Shown one piece after another: positions 58,214 through 64,000 of a stretch of DNA of 64,000 nucleotides. The stretch spans positions 6,831,501-6,895,500 of the forward strand of contig CM040748.1 in NCBI GenBank assembly GCA_022829145.1. The letters run 5' to 3'. Position 1 is the stretch's first letter. Each line of letters opens with the position of its first letter. The DNA comes from Albula goreensis (lineage: Eukaryota; Chordata; Actinopteri; Albuliformes; Albulidae). The notes below the pieces were generated by a model. That model saw only the letters and a program-made list of their open reading frames with translations. It had not been told where the DNA came from and did no database searches. The position numbers were made by a program, and so were the translations under genes.

Positions 58214-61200
58214 GTAGCTAACGAAAAACCGAATTATATATCTACTACAGATGTCATTCTTTGATGTATGTTTTATACAAACCCAATAGAACTGCTGGTA
58301 TTTCGATGCAATGTTACATATTTTCTAGTCGCCATCTTCAATTTCTTGCTTGATAGTTGTGACTTCTGTCAGCTTAGTCTTAAATAGGTGTTTAGGTTTG
58401 CAATGTAGTCATAATTAGCAAACTAACGTAAGATATTGAATCCACAGGCATTTGAGGAAAAATATCAGCTTTTCATGATATCCGTGTTTTTGTTAATCGC
58501 AGGTCAATTGACTTGCGTGGTAGTAGCCTGTAGTTAGCCAGAAGCAGCTGGTACTTTGCGTGATATCTTAAAACTAAAAACAAAAAACACAAGGTTAAGC
58601 GGGACGATGACACAAATTCACAAGTTCAGTTACTTTCTTGGTATTTTAGCAAATTAATGTCAGAGGAAACGTGAACATTTGCAGTAACAATTCGTGTATT
58701 TTGTTCGCACTACAGATTTCGACGTAAACATTCTTCTGTCAATTAGTATTCGCTGGCTTGTCGAATTAATTAGTCTGCGTCCTCCCATATGATCTGCGGT
58801 ACGTGCTCAGCCCTTGCCTACTTTAGATGCCAGTTGTTCAGGTTTCTCTTGCTGTGGAATGTGACCGACTATGTTTGATCCAACGTTTACGGGCAAGTCC
58901 CGCGTAAACGTTTTCACATGGAGACTGCAAAATGAAAAAGCTTCTCATGTTCGTGCATGTGTACTTCGACAATCAGACACACGGACTATTTTAAAGATGA
59001 GTGGGTTATAGGATCTACATTTATATCCTACTGTGTTTTCTGTAGATAACCCTACATTGCAGAAGTCAAAGAGCAGCGCCGCGATTCATTGAAGTGATAC
59101 ACTGCTGTTGCACAGTAAATTTTGGCAATTTGCCATCCTGTTAGGATGATCTGTCCATTCACCGGATAAGCTTCCATCAAGGTTTCCATAGTGATCCCAT
59201 GCAGGCCTCAGTAGTTTCCTTGTGCCACTAGAAGAACCAAACAGCTCCTTTTGTTTTTGTGAAGCTAAATGGCTGGGAATCTTAGTCCAGGGATGTTGGG
59301 CAGTGACCGTCACTGAAAAAAGGTGTCATTAACAGATTGTATTTTTTTTACAGCTCTTTTAAGTATGCACCTTTACCCATGACCGTATATCTTGACATTT
59401 TGCATATTATCAATTTGAGACTGTATGGATAGATATAGGAGGGGAGCAATTTGGTTAAAGTATGTGTTTGCATATAGTATGTAAATGCAGGCTACACCTG
59501 TGCAACATAGTGCGGCTCTCATATCATTGTATTTGTTTATATTAGACTTTTTCTTTCAAAAGTCATGCAAGTTAAGTGTTTCTCACCACCAATTTAAGTA
59601 GTAAGTTTTAAGTAGGTCAGTTGGGCTTTGAATTGCATGTGGCATTTGTGGATTGTTGTGTGTGGCATGACAGACTGGCTATCAATGAGCTTTTGGCTGT
59701 GACAGGAGGAAGCAGCCCTAAGAAAACGTCATGTACCCCAGTATTTCACTGGTTGAATCATTGAATGAGAGCCCGCCCCAGAAGTGAATGACAGTAAGGA
59801 CAACTTATCACCAGAGGGAGAATAGAGCAGCAAAGTACCCAGAGCCATTGAACACTGCCTATTCAGGTTTTCTGAGTGTGTATAATTCAGTTCCCTTTCA
59901 AAAGCACAGTTTTCTGCACAGTTTTCAAATTTCTCTTCTTTGTTATAGTTAACAACAGGCATACTGCAGTTGTAATGCTTTTGTAGCTATTTATACTATA
60001 CCTAATGGTTTCTACAATGTATCATGTTCAGTTAAAGTCCTCCAAATCTTTGAACCAGAGTTTGAACCAGCCGAGTGCCCTATGGAGTTGATTGCTAACA
60101 TGGTGCCGTATTAATTCAGTGCTTTTATTTGCAGGATCAGTTCCTCCCTACTATAGAGAGGTTTATGAGGCAATATGCAGTAAAAAAGATGAACGGGTGC
60201 AGATCGAAGTCTTCCAGAGGTTGCTCAGCAGTACAGACCTTCCAAGCTCTGTGCAAAATCAGGTAGGTCCAAAGGGATTCACTGGACCTCATGCTGAAGT
60301 AGTAGTTCTTGAAGCAAATGTATACCAGCCTGTGTACATTTACATGTAAGCATTTAGGTACAAGAATGAATGCATATTGAAATTACTGAAATGTTTTTTT
60401 TCCCTCATTGTCTTTTTTGTTTTAACCTTTGTAATGCAGGAAAATTACAAACTCATGTTGTCAGCCTCATTGTCATTTAAACCTTTCTTAGATAACAAAG
60501 TGCTGCTTTATCACGGGCCACAGCACAGGAAATCCTTTCCTTTAAAAAGGGAAACTGAAGGAAAACAGACAATGCACAGATTGAATCGGAAGTGGAAGGA
60601 AGGCTGAAAAACAGGTTGCAATTCGTGAAGTGAATGCATTTAATGAAAAAAATGCAGTGGCCTCTTTATTTTCAAAATAGTTTTTTGGAAATAAAGAGAA
60701 CAGAAATGTATGCATATGAATTTTGAGGACAATTATTTTGAAACCGTCATTATTTTTTGACAATGAAAGCTAAGCTTGAGTTTATGTGCATAATTTAGAA
60801 AAACAAATGTACAAAAAAGGGAAGTAGACTGACCAGTGAACTAGCTATTCTATCTGAATACAACTATACTACTTCTGAACTCCGCTTTTTATTGATATCT
60901 GTAGTTTTTCAATTTAATGTCCTCACCCATTTATTGCAATATTTAGGCAATCATAGTTGAAATACTCTGTGAAAGCAAAATGTTGGTTTGCTTTCATCAC
61001 TTTAGCAAGGTAGTTTTAAAATTTTACTGAATTTCAGGTTTTAAATTGAAATGAATATGGACACAATACATTTGAGTCATACAGTGAGACAAGAACAGAA
61101 CAGTTATGTTATGTTTTTATTGAATAATACTTTTTTCTCTAAAGGTGTCACTGATGACATCCACAGCGCTTTAAGTTATAGTATTTTATACTTATGGTTT

Positions 61201-62188
61201 TGCAAAATAATAAAGCATTATAGTATTATTATTGTTATTGTAATCACTACTATTGCGATTCCTTCTACTACTACCACACCACATCTATTACTACTATTAC
61301 TACTAATAACAATAATATCAATAATAAGGAGAGAGATAAGACTAAGGGTAAGAGGAAAGTTGTGTCCATACTGAATTTCTTTGCGGTTTGTGGTGCCTCG
61401 TGTTGTTGCTCAGACATTCCCTTTTGCTCAAAATGTGTTTCAAATTCAAATATTGGGGCGGGTCGGATGGTACGTCAGTATACAGCGCTCATGCGGTTTG
61501 GGACTACATGTTATCTGCACAAGGCGCTGGCATTTTGCCAGCATCATGAGAATAACGGGGCGCTTTGGCACTGGCAGAAATACAGTGTTAACCTAAATGT
61601 GGGGTACAAGCGTCCTGATTGGCCGGTGCAATCAGACCTCCACCCTGAGCACATTTCAGGGTTATTTCCAGTCATTTTACACCTTTCCTCAAAGGTGCCA
61701 GCACTATTATACCACCCAAATTTGTCAGCGGTGTTTGTATTCCTAGAAATTGGGCCCCTTTGAGTCAAATAAAAGTAAATAAATCTGTCACACATGTTTC
61801 CATAGCACTTTGCATATGTTCACCATCACTGAAGGAGATTTAGGTGTAATGTCAAGTTCATTTTCTCTACACCAAATGTGAAATAGCTTGTCACCATTAG
61901 AGGGGCAAACGATTGACAGCTGTAAATACAGTAAAATATGTGATTATTAGAGGGACTTGTTGTCTTTTCTGTACTGTATGTGCTTTGTTTTGCCAGTGAA
62001 ACAATGAATGATAGATGGACATTAAAGGCAGAGCTTGCGTTCCTCCCTGTCTTTGCAGATCGCAGAGCATGTGGACCATAAGGATGGCTTCCTCTCCAAG
62101 CTGTCTCTGTACAAAGCCTTAGCACTGATTGCACTTGCTCAACAGGGCAAGCAACCCAGCCCCAAGCTTCTGGAAAACTACATACAAG
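58192..62188 (+). CDS. snx8: SNX8 (sorting nexin 8), N-terminal part, three coding exons
   Basis: Coding exons 58192-58213, 60135-60262 and 62059-62188 join in frame to 93 residues plus one base. Seen: MEGDINEG, then SVPPYYREVYEAICSKKDER, VQIEVFQRLLSSTDLP, IAEHVDHKDGFLSKLSLYK and ALALIALAQQGKQPSPKLL. This is an EH-like helical domain (about residues 8-85) of the kind I recall at the N-terminus of frog and fish SNX8, where LYKALAL-ALAQQGK is characteristic. The PX and BAR domains must lie past 64000. SNX8 is an endosomal sorting nexin that binds PI3P, acts in endosome-to-Golgi transport and has reported roles in antiviral signalling. The start is fixed by an in-frame TGA at 58186-58188 and a strong context (A at -3, G at +4). 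Human SNX8 also lies in 7p22.3. An unrelated EH-domain gene is the alternative. Confidence 0.8.
58214..60134 (+). other. SNX8 intron 1: no coding signal
   Basis: Contains GCCATCTT (58331-58338), a YY1-type word (reverse AAGATGGC), in the first 130 bp of the intron, then AT-rich sequence with no recognisable gene. Confidence 0.7.
60135..60262 (+). CDS. snx8: SNX8 coding exon 2
   Basis: Encodes SVPPYYREVYEAICSKKD, then VQIEVFQRLLSSTDLPSS and VQNQ, the first half of an EH-like domain. Acceptor tttgcag, donor gtaggt; phase 1 in, 0 out. Confidence 0.85.
60263..62058 (+). other. SNX8 intron 2: AT-rich, with an imperfect trinucleotide tract
   Basis: Holds an imperfect ATT/ACT tract (about 61210-61330) and then a GC-richer island (about 61440-61640) with a GC box, a CRE-like word and an inverted CCAAT box. 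No exon recognised. Confidence 0.7.
61210..61330. repeat. Imperfect ATT/ACT trinucleotide repeat
   Basis: ATT, ACT and AAT triplets with interruptions over about 120 bp in SNX8 intron 2. Confidence 0.8.
62059..62188 (+). CDS. snx8: SNX8 coding exon 3
   Basis: Encodes IAEHVDHKDGFLSKLSLYK, ALALIALAQQGKQPSPKLL and ENYIQ, the second half of the EH-like domain. Acceptor tttgcag, donor gtcaat; phase 0 in, 1 out. Confidence 0.85.
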
Positions 62189-64000
62189 GTCAATTTTCCA
62201 GCATGTTTTTTGGTCACTTTTTCACAATCAAAGAAATGTCCCTTGCAGTATGTGTGAATGAATAAAAGCGTAAGAGAGAGAAAAAACATAATACTGGTTG
62301 TAGAACAACATGCATGTTACCTGATTTATGACTGTGTTGCTTCTTTCATGTTTTGCCACATGCAGGAAAGGTAATGAAAGCTGTAAAGTCAGGAACTACA
62401 TTAGTTCTCTACCGACTCTTGGTCTTTCTTGGCCCATTTCCAAATACCCCTTTGCTTTTATCCAGCCCCAGAGCCAGACCCCTTTACAGAAAAGATGGTC
62501 AGCACATTTTATGCATATCTTATGCTTTGACCCGGCCTTGCTGCTCTGTACAGAATTACAATGAAAGTTAAAGGATGTTTTTGATAGTCAGAATGTGACA
62601 GCCCTTTTCCAGGAATTCCAGAGTTCATTGCATTAAATCTGCATTAAGTAGATAACAGTTTTTGATTGTCATAAAAAAGCTGTCCTTATTGTGTGGTTTA
62701 AATATTTGAGTAAATCTTTGGGTTGTTCGAACAAGTCTGAAGGAAAAAAAAACATGAAGCATTGTTTATCAAAGCCATTAGCACCTGTTTGAGTTTTTGC
62801 ACATGAAAATTAATTGACACGATTTGTGAATAGAACAAACCAACTACCTCAACCAGGCACACGCTCTCTTAGGCTTTTTGAGCCAGCAGAACGGTTTTGC
62901 ATGTAGTAAATGCTTTAGTAAACCGGGCTCTTGACTGGCAGCCGGTGAGACGTGTGTGAAGTTGTGGAATAAAGTGAGAGTCCATGAGAGCTGAGACAAG
63001 CCACTGTGAGGCAGCCCACTATTTCAGCCCAGCCTGAGAAAGAACTCCTGTTGCCTGAAATTCGTATCATGATCCAGACTCTGTTATTTCAGGTGTTTCC
63101 AATATGCCAGCCTCGGGCGCGTTGTGAAACTCTCCCTGGAGTGTCTTTTTCCAGCTTTGGTTCTGCGGCAGCTCTCTGTGTGAATGCCTTTCGCCTCAGT
63201 TACAGTGCATTTCACAAAAATCACTTCTGGAGCTTGGAGAATGTGCTGGGAAGCCTACATTTTGTATTGAACAAAAGTGTTTTTTTTTTTTCCTTCTGTC
63301 TCCCACTGTTTTCGCACCATGATTCTTTGATCCATTTAACATGGTTATAATTGTTAAAGGCATCTTTTCCATGCATGTAAATATTACATTACAGTACATT
63401 AAATATGAACAAGAGTGTCTGGCAATGGGGGGCAGGGCCTTATGGCGAATGTCCTGTGCTATGGAAGTGGTGCGAAATGGTACATTTACTGTGTTTGAAT
63501 CAGATCATAGTTCAGGCTGGGCTGTTCCTGAATCAGGCTGGGCTGTTCCTGAATCAGGCTGGGCTGTTCCTGGATCAGGCTGGGCTGTTCCTGGATCAGG
63601 CCGAGCTGTTCCTGGATCAGGCCGAGCTGTTCCTGGATCAGGCTGTTCCTGGATCAGGCTGGGCTGTTCCTGGATCAGGCTGGGCTGTTCCTGAATCAGG
63701 CTGAGCTGTTCCTGGATCAGGCTGGGCTGTTCCTGGATCAGGCTGAGGTTCTAGTTCAGAGTGATCAGCGCTGTTAAAAGTTCCATGGCATCTGTCAGCT
63801 CAAGCCTTCAGGAGTGATGTCAGTCCCTTTCAGCGTCGGGGCAGCTTTCGCTTGGAGTGCCGAAGCCCCATGTGATTTGTTTAGCCCACTGTGTTTGCAG
63901 GACATTTTTTGGCATTGCTGGTACTGCAGTCCTCTGAGTGAGGCTGAAAGCACACAGAGTACGAAAGCAGCGAGGGCAGTTATGTAACTCCCACGTGCAG
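62189..64000 (+). other. SNX8 intron 3 (part): no further exon recognised
   Basis: AT-rich except for a 21-bp minisatellite at 63512-63745. The next SNX8 exon, which should lead toward the PX domain, is not visible. Confidence 0.65.
63512..63745. repeat. 21-bp minisatellite, about 11 units
   Basis: The unit GGCTGTTCCTGGATCAGGCT plus G, with TGAATCAGG and GGCCGAGCT variants. One copy is truncated near 63640. The period is a multiple of three, so frames remain open and encode a seven-residue repeat, which is not taken as coding. Confidence 0.95.

Noticed and set aside
61362-61763. 133-codon plus-strand ORF in SNX8 intron 2
   Set aside because: No family resemblance and no flanking splice sites that would fit SNX8; explained by local lower AT content.
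62366-62504. Possible fourth SNX8 exon after CATGCAG at 62365, open through to a GT near 62503
   Set aside because: The encoded sequence does not resemble the linker expected between the EH-like and PX domains, and the donor is weak. It is left as intron.
63341-63704. 99- and 117-codon ORFs with VPGSGWA or FLDQAGL repeats
   Set aside because: Produced by the 21-bp minisatellite, whose period is a multiple of three.
1-64000. CRISPR arrays, bacterial operons or integrated viral genes
   Set aside because: The repeats are tandem without unique spacers, genes are spliced vertebrate genes, and no reverse transcriptase, integrase, capsid or transposase reading was recognised.

Overview
The window is vertebrate nuclear DNA, most likely from a ray-finned (teleost) fish. 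It has typical GT-AG introns, many CA/TG microsatellites, minisatellites and short terminal-inverted-repeat elements. Three recognisable genes have human orthologues on chromosome 7p22.3 (recalled, not searched). Species cannot be named from the sequence.

Layout. From the left edge to 42999, the minus strand carries the first five coding exons of a tweety-family gene, best matched to TTYH3. Its start codon is at 42999-42997, introns 1 and 2 are very large (21.5 and 14.1 kb), and the 3' part lies outside the window to the left. After a 4.1 kb gap, a complete IQCE gene lies on the minus strand: 22 coding exons from ATG 56838-56836 to stop 47127-47125, joining into one open frame of 714 codons plus stop. 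Across a 1.35 kb divergent spacer, a plus-strand gene starts at 58192. Its first three coding exons encode an EH-like domain matching the N-terminus of non-mammalian SNX8; the PX and BAR parts lie beyond the right edge.

Relationships. IQCE and TTYH3 keep the same head-to-tail order as in human. IQCE and SNX8 are head to head and may share a promoter region. IQCE works at the base of the primary cilium in Hedgehog signalling, TTYH3 is a plasma-membrane protein and SNX8 an endosomal sorting nexin, so adjacency is probably inherited synteny rather than a shared pathway.

The rest is intron and spacer. It holds tandem repeats (1-475, 6699-6900, 11997-12199, 14304-14516, 32276-32745, 63512-63745), a 100-bp-arm foldback repeat (17111-17381), two small TIR elements (3076-3382, 13951-14136), homopolymer and dinucleotide runs, and a few motif-level regulatory candidates. 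I see no nested protein gene, tRNA, rRNA, CRISPR array or intact autonomous transposon. No wholly new system is evident. The most notable points are a 30-nt IQCE microexon between two IQ motifs, an IQCE splice acceptor whose polypyrimidine tract is a CT microsatellite, an overlapping upstream ORF at the SNX8 start, and a minisatellite whose units look like 3' splice sites on the TTYH3 sense strand.
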